NCBI RefSeq assembly: GCF_022879595.1
Contig: NZ_CP084266.1
Location: 992,001-1,056,000 of the forward strand
Reading direction: 5' to 3'
From: Caballeronia sp. Lep1P3
GTDB taxonomy: Bacteria > Pseudomonadota > Gammaproteobacteria > Burkholderiales > Burkholderiaceae
Length of the DNA stretch: 64,000 nucleotides
The number at the start of each line of letters is the position of its first letter. Positions within the stretch are counted from its first letter, which is position 1. A model generated the notes under the pieces. It saw only the letters and a program-made list of their open reading frames with translations. It made no database searches and was not told the origin of the DNA. The position numbers were made by a program, and so were the translations under genes. Positions 26,768 to 36,195 of this stretch are shown here, in pieces.

Positions 26768-27574
26768 ATGATGAACCCATTCGATACGGCAATTCAGTCG
26801 CAACTCGTGCATCTCGGCTGGTCTTCGGCCGCGCTCACTCATGCAGTGAGGACCATTGCGGACTTCTATCTCTTCAAGGGCCTGTTTCCGCTTGCCTTGC
26901 TGTGGGCGCTCTGGTTCAGTCCTTCGGATACGGTGCAGGAACGCCGCGAGATGGTGGTCGCAACGCTCGCTTCGGGACTTGTCGCATTCGTCGTCGGACG
27001 CTTTCTCGCTCACGCGCTTCCTTTCCGTGTACGGCCCATCTATGACGCGAATCTGCATCTTGCGTTTCCCTTGCAAGGCGAAACAGAACGGTTCCTGCGG
27101 ACATGGAGTTCCTTTCCGAGCGATCACGCCGCGCTCTGGATGGCGATGGCCGTCGGCATCTTTCTCGTGTGGCGCTGGCTCGGCGCGATTGCGATTCTTC
27201 AATGCGCGTTACTCGTGTGCTTTCCGCGCGTTTACCTCGGGCTGCATTATCCGACCGATGTCATCGCGGGCGCGATCATCGGCGCAATCACTGCATGGGC
27301 CATGACGCGCGAGCCGGTCCGCAAGCGCTTTGCGCCTGCGATCGTGCGCTTCATCGAAACGCGACCCGCAGTGGGTTACATGCTCGCATTCGTGCTTTTC
27401 TTCGAACTGGCGACGATGTTCGATGAGCCTCGCCTTCTTGCCTCATCGCTCGAAGCGCGTCTCATGCACGAGCATGTGCAAAACGATGCGTCCGGTAATG
27501 CGCAAAAGATCGATCCGCCTTCGCGCGCCGATGCAAAGCACTCGCTAAAGAGCGTCGCTTCGACGAACGGATAG
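26768..27574 (+). CDS. PAP2-family membrane phosphatase
   Basis: A protein of 268 residues with about five membrane helices and the three phosphatase motifs: RVRPIYD (variant of KxxxxxxRP), SSFPSDHAALW (PSGH-like) and FPRVYLGLHYPTDVIAGAIIG (SRxxxxxHxxxD-like). Likely acts on undecaprenyl diphosphate or phosphatidic acid at the periplasmic face. Starts ATG ATG at 26768/26771. A decayed second copy of this family lies at 35640-36119. Confidence 0.9.
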   Translation: MMNPFDTAIQSQLVHLGWSSAALTHAVRTIADFYLFKGLFPLALLWALWFSPSDTVQERREMVVATLASGLVAFVVGRFLAHALPFRVRPIYDANLHLAFPLQGETERFLRTWSSFPSDHAALWMAMAVGIFLVWRWLGAIAILQCALLVCFPRVYLGLHYPTDVIAGAIIGAITAWAMTREPVRKRFAPAIVRFIETRPAVGYMLAFVLFFELATMFDEPRLLASSLEARLMHEHVQNDASGNAQKIDPPSRADAKHSLKSVASTNG

Positions 27575-27639
27575 GCCCGGGCACGCGCGTTCAGTGCGAT
27601 TCGTTATAAGCTCCATCGTGCAGATGCGTGCGATAACGG

Positions 27640-27960
27640 CGATCATCGCGGCAATCCAGCGATGTTTCCCCGGCAGTCCCGACACTTTGCGGATTCTGAA
27701 GCCGTCCGCGACATAAAGGCTGCCGTCCCGTCCGAATGCCAGCCCGCGCGGGCCCGCAAGCATCGCCTGAGTCGCGAGTCCGCCGTCGCCGCCATAACCC
27801 GACACTCCGTTTCGAGCGATGGCTTCGATGACGCCCGTTTCGGCGTCGACCTGTCGCACGCGGTAGTTGAAGGTATCGCTGATCGTGAGATCGCCGGCTC
27901 AGTCGGTTGCAATGTGCGACGGAACGTTAAGCAAGGCCTGCATCGCGGGCTGACCGGGCG
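27640..27960 (-). pseudogene. NHL-repeat protein remnant
   Basis: The minus strand encodes LNVPSHIATD, then a TGA at 27899-27901, then AGDLTISDTFNYRVRQVDAETG continuing in frame as SGYGGDGGLATQAMLAGPRG and GRDGSLYVADGFRIRKVSG. These are NHL beta-propeller repeats. The internal stop and the absence of N- and C-terminal parts mark it as a remnant. The rest of 27575-28234 shows no other gene. Confidence 0.75.
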
Positions 27961-28234
27961 AAGCAATCGAACAAAGCGTTCCAATTGGCTGTCAGGCGAC
28001 TTTCGCCTTTTCGCGCCAACCTTAGATTCGTAATCCGAACTATCTTCGTAGATGTCCAAGACTCGACGCTGCCGCGCGATGACTACGAGAGAAAGTTCGG
28101 TCAAGAGTCACTTCGACAAACGGCAGTCGCTCCGTAAGTAGCGTGACCCATCGGTGCGCGACAGAGACATCTGGCTCATGAACGGAAGCGATCTGGCTCG
28201 CCGACGTTTGGCCACTCCTTTACTGCGGGCACCA

Positions 28235-28258
28235 GTAACAGAACTTGAGTTCTGTTAC
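28235..28258. promoter_or_regulatory. Perfect dyad GTAACAGAACT-TG-AGTTCTGTTAC, IclR operator candidate
   Basis: Two perfect 11-bp arms with a 2-bp centre, 42 bp before the IclR start codon. The core CAGAAC...GTTCTG recurs before the MFS gene at 29327-29341, which suggests one regulator for both sites. A possible -10 (TATAGA at 28266) lies just downstream, consistent with autorepression. Confidence 0.7.
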
Positions 28259-28299
28259 GCGGAACTATAGAGTGGCGACATAATCAGCTAGGAGAAACA

Positions 28300-29097
28300 A
28301 TGACTACCACCGCGTCCCCGACGACCGAGCCATCGGCCGAAGCTTCGGACACATCCAGTGGTGTCGCGGTCCTGGATCGGGCTTTTGCGATCCTCAACGC
28401 ATTCGGGCCGACCGACGACCGGCTGACGCTCACGGAAGTCTCGCGCCGCACCGGCTTGTACAAAAGCACAGTCTTACGCTTGCTCGGAGCCTTGGAGCAT
28501 GGCGGATTCATACGGAAGTTGAGCGACGGGCAGTACGGGATCGGACATCAGCCGCTGCGCCTCGCGACGCTCTACCAGCGGTCTTTTCAAGTCGGTCCGA
28601 TCGTGGAGCCCATCCTTCAGCAACTGAGTCGGGATTTGGGCGAGACGGCATCGTTTTACGTGCGACAGGGCGATCAGCGGTTGGTGCTCTACCGCGTGGA
28701 GCCGTCGAGGAGCGTGCGCGTCGCGATACGTGTCGGCGAGGAATTCGCGATCGACAAAGGCGCCTCCGGCAAGGTGCTGCTCGCGTTCACCGAATCGTCC
28801 GATCCGCGGTGGAACGATGTGCGCGAACAACTCTGCGCGGTCTCATACGGCGAACGCGATCCCGAGACGACGTCGGCATCGGTGCCTGTGTTCGATTCCA
28901 CGGGCCAACTGGTAGGCGCGCTGACGCTTTCCGGGCCAAAGGGCAGATTCGGCGCTCCATCGACAATCAACGTCGCGCTCAAAGCGTTGCTGCTCAGCGC
29001 GAAGCGCGTGACCGTCGCCTTGGGCGGCGTGGGAGCGAGATACGATGCGAGCATCGCCAAGTTCGATCAAGACGACGAGATCGAAAGCGGCGGTTAA
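28300..29097 (+). CDS. IclR-family transcriptional regulator
   Basis: A protein of 265 residues: winged helix (VLDRAFAILNAFG, LTLTEVSRRTGLYKSTVLRLLGALEHGGFI) and a C-terminal effector domain (FYVRQGDQRLVLYRVEPSRSVR, EFAIDKGASGKVLLAF, VPVFDSTGQLVGALTLSGP). It precedes the MFS gene at 29382 on the same strand, and both have CAGAAC/GTTCTG dyads upstream, so it probably controls itself and the transporter. The effector is unknown. Confidence 0.93.
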   Translation: MTTTASPTTEPSAEASDTSSGVAVLDRAFAILNAFGPTDDRLTLTEVSRRTGLYKSTVLRLLGALEHGGFIRKLSDGQYGIGHQPLRLATLYQRSFQVGPIVEPILQQLSRDLGETASFYVRQGDQRLVLYRVEPSRSVRVAIRVGEEFAIDKGASGKVLLAFTESSDPRWNDVREQLCAVSYGERDPETTSASVPVFDSTGQLVGALTLSGPKGRFGAPSTINVALKALLLSAKRVTVALGGVGARYDASIAKFDQDDEIESGG

Positions 29098-29326
29098 GCG
29101 AGTTCCCTCACACACGCTGTTCCGCGGGCGAAAGCCCGTTGCATAAAAACTGCGTCGCGCGCCGGCATTCCATTTCGAACCCCGCTTCAAGTCCACATTT
29201 CCTCCCCGGATCCGCTCGCGTTCGCGCGGCATCGCTTTTGCCCCCGCGCCGCGCGCGGATAGCTGCTGGTGATATCCCTAATCGCTCCTGCTCGCCGCCC
29301 GCGACTACCATATATATACCGCGAGG

Positions 29327-29355
29327 CAGAACGATGTTCTGTCAAACAGAACATC
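29327..29355. promoter_or_regulatory. Overlapping CAGAAC/GTTCTG dyads before the MFS gene
   Basis: CAGAAC-GAT-GTTCTG (29327-29341) overlaps GATGTTCTG-TCAAA-CAGAACATC (29333-29341/29347-29355), giving three alternating half-sites. The half-site is the core of the dyad at 28235. An AT-rich TATATATA lies just upstream at about 29311. The remainder of the 29098-29381 gap shows no gene. Confidence 0.65.
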
Positions 29356-29381
29356 AACAACACTAGCAAGGAGAGATGCAG

Positions 29382-30815
29382 ATGGCCAGCCTGCCCGTCG
29401 ACGGGACGAACCCGCCGCACAATTCACCGAATGCCGGTGGACCGCAGCGGATCAACGCGCGGATCGACCGCTTGCCCGCGACGCGCTCGGTGTGGATCCT
29501 CGTCTTCATGCTGTCGATCGGCGGCTGGTTCGAATTCTACGATCTGTTCTTCACCGCGTACGTCGGGCCGGGCCTCGTCAAAAGCGGCCTGTATTCGACG
29601 ACGACGGCCTCGTTCTTCGGCTTCTCGGGGCTTGGCGCGTTCGTCGCGGCATCGTTCGCGGGACTTTTCATCGGCACGTTCTGTTTCACGCGCCTCGCCG
29701 ACCGCTTCGGACGCAAGACGACCTTCACCGTGTCGCTGCTCTGGTATTCGGTCGCGACATTCGTGATGGCGTGGCAGGACAGCGCGTCCGCGATCAATCT
29801 GTGGCGTCTGATCGCGGGCATCGGCGTGGGCGTCGAACTGGTGACGATCGATACGTACGTCAGCGAACTCGTGCCGAAGCATCTGCGCGGCCGCGCTTTC
29901 GCGTTCGTGCATCTCGTGCAGTACACGGCGGTGCCCGCCGTCGCGCTGTTCGCCTGGTGGCTCGTGCCGCGCGCGCCGTGGGGCATCGACGGATGGCGCT
30001 GGGTCGTCATCATCGGTGCGCTGGGCGCGCTCGTCGTGTGGGCGATCCGCCGCCGCGTGCCGGAAAGCCCGCGCTGGCTCGCGCAGCAAGGCCGTCTCGA
30101 CGAAGCCGAAAGCGTGATGCGCGCGCTCGAAGCCAAAGTCACGAAGCAATACGGCCAGACGCTGCCCGTTCCCGTCGAGAGCATCGAGTCCACCGGCGCC
30201 GTCGGCAAGGCGCGTTTCAGCGAGATCTGGCAGCCGCCGTATCGCCGCCGCGCCGTCACGATGCTGGTCTTCAATCTCTTCCAGGCGATCGGCTTCTACG
30301 GCTTCGCGTCATGGGTGCCCACGCTGCTCGTTTCCAAAGGCGTGACCGTCACGCATAGCCTGATGTACTCGTTCATTATCGCAGCATCGAATCCGTTCGG
30401 GCCTTTGCTGGCCATGGCATTCGCCGACCGTATCGAACGAAAGACGCTGATCGTGCTCTCGGCGCTCGGCATCGCCGTGTTCGGTAGCTTGTTCGCAACG
30501 CAATCGTCGCCCGCCATGCTGATGCTCCTCGGAGTGCTCATCACGCTGTCGGGCACGCTGCTCTCGGTCGGCTATCACGCTTACCAGACCGAGCTTTTTC
30601 CGACGCGCATCCGCGCCACGGCGGTCGGCTTCGTCTATTCGATGTCGCGCCTCTCCGCGATGTTCTCGGGTTTCATGATCGCCTTCGCGTTGCGGCACTT
30701 CGGCGTGGAAGGCGTGTTCGGCTTGATCGGCGGGGCGATGCTGATGGTCATGGGCGCAATCGGCTTCTTCGGTCCACGCACGAACAATCACACGCTCGAC
30801 GAAATTTCTCACTGA
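29382..30815 (+). CDS. MFS transporter, metabolite/sugar:H+ symporter type
   Basis: A protein of 477 residues with 12 membrane segments. Features are RSVWILVFMLSIGGWFEFYDLFFTAYVGPGL at helix 1, RLADRFGRKTTF in loop 2-3, and RRRVPESPRWL after helix 6, typical of the sugar-porter-like/NiaP group. An ATG at 29376 is only 2 bases from AAGGAG; the ATG at 29382, eight bases from it, is the better start. Regulated presumably by the IclR protein upstream. The degradative genes that once followed it appear to have decayed (30999-32218). Confidence 0.88.
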   Translation: MASLPVDGTNPPHNSPNAGGPQRINARIDRLPATRSVWILVFMLSIGGWFEFYDLFFTAYVGPGLVKSGLYSTTTASFFGFSGLGAFVAASFAGLFIGTFCFTRLADRFGRKTTFTVSLLWYSVATFVMAWQDSASAINLWRLIAGIGVGVELVTIDTYVSELVPKHLRGRAFAFVHLVQYTAVPAVALFAWWLVPRAPWGIDGWRWVVIIGALGALVVWAIRRRVPESPRWLAQQGRLDEAESVMRALEAKVTKQYGQTLPVPVESIESTGAVGKARFSEIWQPPYRRRAVTMLVFNLFQAIGFYGFASWVPTLLVSKGVTVTHSLMYSFIIAASNPFGPLLAMAFADRIERKTLIVLSALGIAVFGSLFATQSSPAMLMLLGVLITLSGTLLSVGYHAYQTELFPTRIRATAVGFVYSMSRLSAMFSGFMIAFALRHFGVEGVFGLIGGAMLMVMGAIGFFGPRTNNHTLDEISH

Positions 30816-30998
30816 AGAAGGCTCGACGGCGTCGCCGCTACGGATCCGCACGGCAATGGGAGCGGCTCGAACTCGCGACGTACGAAAACCAATGCTCGAA
30901 GCGCCTCTCGAAACGGCCGTGGCTGGAGCGCCTTGGTTGGCGGTAGGACGGATGCGGATGCAGACGTCGTCCTGCCCGCCGCCCCGCCCCGCCATGTC

Positions 30999-31168
30999 CT
31001 AAATTCCGCCGGCCAGATATCCGCCATCAATGTTCAACACGGTTCCTGCGATGAACCTTGCGTCACTGCAATGGAGAAAGACGGCGGCTTACTCCGGTTG
31101 ACCGGTGATGACGATGTCCTTTCCTGCGATGTTCTCCAACCTGGCGATCTTCTCTGCAAACAGCGCGC
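30999..31168 (-). pseudogene. C-terminal remnant of a short-chain dehydrogenase
   Basis: The minus strand encodes LENIAGKDIVITGQPE, then a TAA, then AAVFLHCSDARFIAGTVL and NIDGGYLAGGI to a TAG at 30999. This is the conserved SDR C-terminus (GQPEE-AAxVxFLxSDxAxFIxGxxLxVDGGY). Only about 55 residues remain and an in-frame stop interrupts it. The N-terminal two-thirds are absent. Confidence 0.8.
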
Positions 31169-31183
31169 GGCGTCGTAGATGGC

Positions 31184-32218
<1,035 letters not shown>

Positions 32219-32450
32219 GCGGTCCTCGGAATGCTTCGCGTGCGCACGACACCTGACCTATCTTATTTCGGCCTAGCGTCGGTTCAGCAGGAGCCCGGTT
32301 TTCGACCATCCGCGCGACTGCGGCCGTCCATCCAGTCAGACACTTAGACGGCGATGGAAAGAATGGTCCGGCTGTTAATTCCAATATGGCAGAGCTAGTC
32401 GTTCGAAGCGCGTGAGTTGACCGGCTACTCAGCGTTGAACTCGTTCCTTC

Positions 32451-33236
32451 TCAACCTTTGCCAAGCGGTGGCCGAGACGGAAATCCGGCCATGTTGCTCA
32501 ACTGGGCGAGTTCATTGGCGGCCTCGCGCAGCAGCACCGAGTAGCCGTGAATCTTCTCTGTCGTCATCCGCTTGCGCGGACCGGCCAGGCTGATGACCCC
32601 GACGCAGCGCGAGCCGCTCACGACGGGCGCCGCAACCGCCGACATGCGCGGGGCGAACACCTCGTCGATCATCGCGTAGCCACGCACACGCGCAGCGTGC
32701 AAGAAACCAAACAGCGCTTTGAGCGTCGTCGGCGCATTCGGTCCGAACTCGTTAGGCTGACCGAAACCTTGTTTGAGGACGAGCGCAGCGGCTTCTTCAT
32801 CGGCCATTGTCATCAGCCAGGCGTGTCCGGTCGATGTGCATGAAAGTCGTGCTGCCTGCCCCATGTCGGGATCGTAGCGGAAGCCGGTGCGCTGTCCGTC
32901 CGCCTTTGCCACCCAGATGATCGCTTCGCCGTCCACCAGCGACAGCCGCGCGAGTTCGCCCGTGTGCGCGGCGACGCGTTCGATGATTGGCTGAGCGATA
33001 TCCGCGATGCCGGTCAGACTGAGAAACTCCAAGCCGTTCGAAGTCATGCGCATGGTCAGTATGTAGCGGCTGTGATCCGCCAGTTGGCGCACATATCCGC
33101 TCTCGACCAGTTCGGCGAGGACGCGATGGCAGGAACTCCGCGGCATCCCGAGCGCATCCGCGACTTCGACGAGCCCCGCGCCTTCGCCTTGTGACGCGAG
33201 AAAGTCGAGCAATCGCAGGCCGTTCTTGAGCGACAT
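32451..33236 (-). CDS. IclR-family regulator, divergent from the MHS transporter
   Basis: A protein of 261 residues: N-terminal winged helix (LRLLDFLASQGEGAGLVEVADALGMPRSSCHRVLAELVESGYV) and effector domain (RLSLVDGEAIIWVAKADGQRTGFRYDPDMGQAARLSCTSTGHAWLMTM). Divergent from the MHS transporter with a 127-bp intergenic region holding a perfect dyad at 33265-33279. Likely controls the transporter and the dehydratase that follows it. The 232-bp gap 32219-32450 before it shows nothing. Confidence 0.93.
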   Translation of the reverse strand: MSLKNGLRLLDFLASQGEGAGLVEVADALGMPRSSCHRVLAELVESGYVRQLADHSRYILTMRMTSNGLEFLSLTGIADIAQPIIERVAAHTGELARLSLVDGEAIIWVAKADGQRTGFRYDPDMGQAARLSCTSTGHAWLMTMADEEAAALVLKQGFGQPNEFGPNAPTTLKALFGFLHAARVRGYAMIDEVFAPRMSAVAAPVVSGSRCVGVISLAGPRKRMTTEKIHGYSVLLREAANELAQLSNMAGFPSRPPLGKG

Positions 33237-33264
33237 CGTTGGCTATCTCGGATTATGAAACGCA

Positions 33265-33279
33265 GTTCCGGTCCGGAAC
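33265..33279. promoter_or_regulatory. Perfect dyad GTTCCGGTCCGGAAC, IclR operator candidate
   Basis: A 15-bp palindrome (7-bp arms, 1-bp centre), 29 bp from the IclR start and 85 bp from the transporter start. Its position fits an operator controlling both divergent genes. It differs from the CAGAAC dyads of the first IclR module, so the two regulators should not cross-talk. Confidence 0.6.
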
Positions 33280-33363
33280 GGTCCGCTTTGACAGCGCAAA
33301 CAATAGCATCTGTTCCTCGTGAGAAGCGGACGTCACACCACATAGGCTTTTAGGAGACACCTC

Positions 33364-34707
33364 ATGTCAGTTACCGCTGACCCGAACATCGTTGCGGGCG
33401 AGCAATCCGCGCAGGCTCATCTTATGGCGCGTCGCGCGGTGGCGGGCGCGACCGTCGGCACGGCGCTCGAGTGGTTCGACTTCGCCTTGTACGGCGTCGT
33501 CGCTGCCACGATCTTTCCAAAGCTGTTCTTCCCCTCGCTCGATCCGACCGCCTCACTGCTGGCGTCGCTGGCGAGCTTCTGGGCAGGGCTGGCCGCGCGT
33601 CCGCTCGGCGCGGTGATCTGCGGCATGCTCGGCGATCGATGGGGCCGCCGCAACCTCATGCTCGTTACAGTCTCGGTGATGGGCGCGTCCTCGTTTCTGA
33701 TGGGCCTGCTGCCCACTTATCAGCAAGTCGGCATCTTTGCGCCGATACTGCTCGTCTCGCTGCGCATCATTCAGGGTTTCGCACTCGGCGGTGAATCGAC
33801 AGGTGCCCAACTGATGGCGGTCGAACACGCGTCGCCGGCGAAGCGCGGGCTGTATTCGGGCCTTCTTGGCGTCTGCTCGCCGCTCAGCCAGATCATGGCC
33901 AACTTCGCGCTGTTCGCATTGTCCGGCTTGCTTTCGGCCAACGACTTCGAATCGTTCGGATGGCGCATCCCCTTTCTCGCGAGCTTCGTGCTCGTGCTGC
34001 TCGGCATCTATATCCGAATGAAGGTGAGCGAGACGCCGGCGTTCGAGGCGCTGAAGAAGAACGGCGAAGGCGCGCGTGCTGCGAACCCGCTCGGCGTCGT
34101 GTTCAGGTTTCACTGGCGCACAGCGCTGCGCCTAACACTGTTTTTTTGCGGCCCTGCGGCGCTGTTTTACCTGATCGTAGTGTTCTCGCTCAGCTATCTG
34201 ACGAAGAACCTTGGCGTGCCGAAACAGACCGGCTTCATGCTGCTGATGGTCGCCAATGTGTGCGCCATCGTCGGCGCGCTGGCGGGCGGCTACTTGAGCG
34301 ACCGCATCGGGCGTAAAGGCGCGCTTCTGATCGGCTCGTTCTGCACGCTGGTCTGCTGCCTGATCTACTTCCCGATTCTCAATCAGCACTCGGTCGCAAT
34401 GACGATGGCCGTCATGGGCGCGTTCCTCGGCTTCACGCAGTTTCAAAGCGGCATACAGCCGGTGTGGTTCGCGGAATCGTTTCCGACAGAAGCGCGCTAC
34501 ACGGGGTCGGCACTCTCGTACTCGGGAGCGAACCTGCTCACCGGCGGGCCGATGCCGATCGTCGCGGTGGCGCTGCTCAATGCCTTTCATGGTTCGCCGT
34601 GGGCGATCGTGGCTGTCTGCGGCTCACTGAATCTGCTTTCCTTTCTCATGATCGCAACGTCGCGGGAAACGAAAAACATCGCCCTCGAACGCAGCACCGC
34701 TCACTGA
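33364..34707 (+). CDS. MHS-family MFS transporter (shikimate/dicarboxylate type)
   Basis: A protein of 447 residues with 12 helices and the metabolite:H+ symporter signature: GATVGTALEWFDFALYGVVAATIFPKLFF in helix 1, ICGMLGDRWGRRNLML in loop 2-3, RIIQGFALGGESTGAQLMAVEHA in helix 5 and the loop after it, and YLSDRIGRKGALL in loop 8-9. MHS members import shikimate, quinate, citrate or aromatic acids. Only four bases separate its stop from the next start, a dehydroquinase-like gene, which points to a cyclic polyol acid such as quinate or shikimate as substrate. Confidence 0.92.
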   Translation: MSVTADPNIVAGEQSAQAHLMARRAVAGATVGTALEWFDFALYGVVAATIFPKLFFPSLDPTASLLASLASFWAGLAARPLGAVICGMLGDRWGRRNLMLVTVSVMGASSFLMGLLPTYQQVGIFAPILLVSLRIIQGFALGGESTGAQLMAVEHASPAKRGLYSGLLGVCSPLSQIMANFALFALSGLLSANDFESFGWRIPFLASFVLVLLGIYIRMKVSETPAFEALKKNGEGARAANPLGVVFRFHWRTALRLTLFFCGPAALFYLIVVFSLSYLTKNLGVPKQTGFMLLMVANVCAIVGALAGGYLSDRIGRKGALLIGSFCTLVCCLIYFPILNQHSVAMTMAVMGAFLGFTQFQSGIQPVWFAESFPTEARYTGSALSYSGANLLTGGPMPIVAVALLNAFHGSPWAIVAVCGSLNLLSFLMIATSRETKNIALERSTAH

Positions 34708-34711
34708 AACC

Positions 34712-35164
34712 ATGACTCGCAAACTCTACATTCTCAACGGCTCCAATCTGAACATGCTGGGCGCACGCGAGCCGCACATCTACGGCCATACGACGCTCAA
34801 AGACATCGAACAGAATTGTCTCGCGCTGGCCGAAGATCTACAGTTCGACTGCGTGTTCCGTCAGACCAACAGCGAGAGTCAGTTGATCGACTGGATTCAG
34901 GAAGCGTTTCTGCAGGACGCCGCGCTGATCATCAACCCGGCCGGCTTTTCGTTCGGGCGGATTCCGGTGCTCGATGCAGTCAAGTTGATCCATCGGCCGG
35001 TGGTGGAAGTGCATATCACGAACATCCACCGGCGCTCCGAGGAGTACCGTCACTCGACGATTTCGGTGGCGGCGACCGCCGTGATTTGCGGAGCGGGTGC
35101 GAACGGCTACTTACTGGCGATCCGCGCAGTCGAGGATCTTTGGAGCCCCAAATCCGATGCATGA
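34712..35164 (+). CDS. aroQ: Divergent type II 3-dehydroquinate dehydratase
   Basis: A protein of 150 residues of the type II dehydroquinase family. The residues numbered as in the M. tuberculosis enzyme are kept at R19, Y24 (AREPHIYG), N75, D88, H101 and the arginine of YRHST (113). The substrate loop differs: the usual NPGAYTH is NPAGFSF, so G77 is Ala and H81 is Phe, and the usual serine after H101-I102 is Thr. It is therefore either a catabolic dehydroquinase with altered loop or an enzyme for a related substrate. It is cotranscribed with the MHS transporter. Confidence 0.8.
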   Translation: MTRKLYILNGSNLNMLGAREPHIYGHTTLKDIEQNCLALAEDLQFDCVFRQTNSESQLIDWIQEAFLQDAALIINPAGFSFGRIPVLDAVKLIHRPVVEVHITNIHRRSEEYRHSTISVAATAVICGAGANGYLLAIRAVEDLWSPKSDA

Positions 35165-35170
35165 GGCGCA

Positions 35171-35605
35171 TCACCGCGCGGTTGCGAGTTCCGGCATGAG
35201 CCGATTGATGACGCTGTGATTCAGCGCGGTCCGGAACTCGCCCGCGTCGCTGCAAGCTTCCCGTTCGTGTAATTCGATGTCGCGGTAATGTGCGGCCACG
35301 AGATGGTCTTCGACGTCGTTGAGTGAGGCGAAAGAAAGCACCGAATTGCCGTCTATCGCCTCACCTTCGGGATTTTCCTGCGTCGTCCCGATCGTATGCA
35401 GTTGCGCGTGGCGACGCACGTAGCTGTGGGTCACGGCTTTCCATAGCAGGGCATCGACGTGCACTTCCAACCACCAGTGTTGAAACGCTTCCCGCGTGTA
35501 TTCGGGCCGGCGCACTGGATCATTCGCACTCGAAAAATATGGGAAAGGCGAGTCTTCGCGGGAAGAGACTTGAAGGCGACCACTGCTGAGTTGCGTGAGC
35601 ACCAT
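35171..35605 (-). CDS. EthD-like dimeric alpha/beta-barrel protein
   Basis: About 144 residues from an ATG at 35605 (a longer frame begins at 35647). The stretch RRPEYTREAFQHWWLEVHVDALLWKAVTHSYVRRHAQLH resembles EthD-domain proteins (eeFrxyWxxxHaxl...). These are small proteins often found with ring-oxidation or polyketide enzymes. It converges on the dehydroquinase gene (6 bp between stops). Upstream it abuts decayed sequence, so its promoter and N-terminus may be compromised. Confidence 0.55.
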   Translation of the reverse strand: MVLTQLSSGRLQVSSREDSPFPYFSSANDPVRRPEYTREAFQHWWLEVHVDALLWKAVTHSYVRRHAQLHTIGTTQENPEGEAIDGNSVLSFASLNDVEDHLVAAHYRDIELHEREACSDAGEFRTALNHSVINRLMPELATAR

Positions 35606-35639
35606 TGGAAAGAACTGGCGCGCCTGGACTTGGTGCCCG

Positions 35640-36119
35640 TCGGCCATTTAGCCTTCTACGATCGCGTGCTCGACATGAACTTCACGCCCGGCAACCTACC
35701 CGAGCGCGTGCGCGACTTCCACGGCGACAAGGACCCGGCGCCGTGGGGTTCGTTGATCGCCTGTCACCGCGCGTGCGTCGAACCAGCGCTGTGGACGTCG
35801 GTGGCGGTGGGCATTTTTTGTCTGGCGCTGGATCGGCGTGCTGGCGATTCCGCACTGCGTGCTGTTGATCCGTCTGCCGGGGGTGCACCTCGGCCTGCAC
35901 ATTCTGACCGACGTCATTGCGGGTCCCATCATCGGCGCTGCAATGGTCACGCTTTTAACGCGGGCTCCGTTGCGGACACCATTCGCGCCGCGCGTCGTTT
36001 GATTTACGGAGCATCGGCCTGCCGTCAGGCAGACGCTGGCCTTTCTGTTTTTCTGTCAACTGGCCACCATGTTCGATGAACCCAGAGTGCTCGCCGTGTC
36101 GCTCATGAGAGTGCTGTAA
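35640..36119 (+). pseudogene. Decayed PAP2-family phosphatase
   Basis: Readable pieces: DMNFTPGNLPERV, ALWTSVAVGIF, then a one-base insertion in a T6 run (35814-35819) shifting the frame to VWRWIGVLAIPHC, GVHLGLHILTDVIAGPIIGA, PLRTPFAPRVV, an in-frame TGA at about 36000, then QLATMFDEPRVLAVSLMRVL and a TAA at 36117. These align segment by segment with the intact PAP2 protein at 26768-27574 (ALWMAMAVGIFLVWRWLG; LGLHYPTDVIAGAIIGA; ELATMFDEPRLLASSLEARL). The PSDH motif is destroyed. Confidence 0.85.
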
Positions 36120-36195
36120 CAACGCCTGAATTTATCCGACGGGCGGCGCGGCACGGCGCGCACCGCCCTCTTTCGCGCTGACTATGCAGCGTCGA

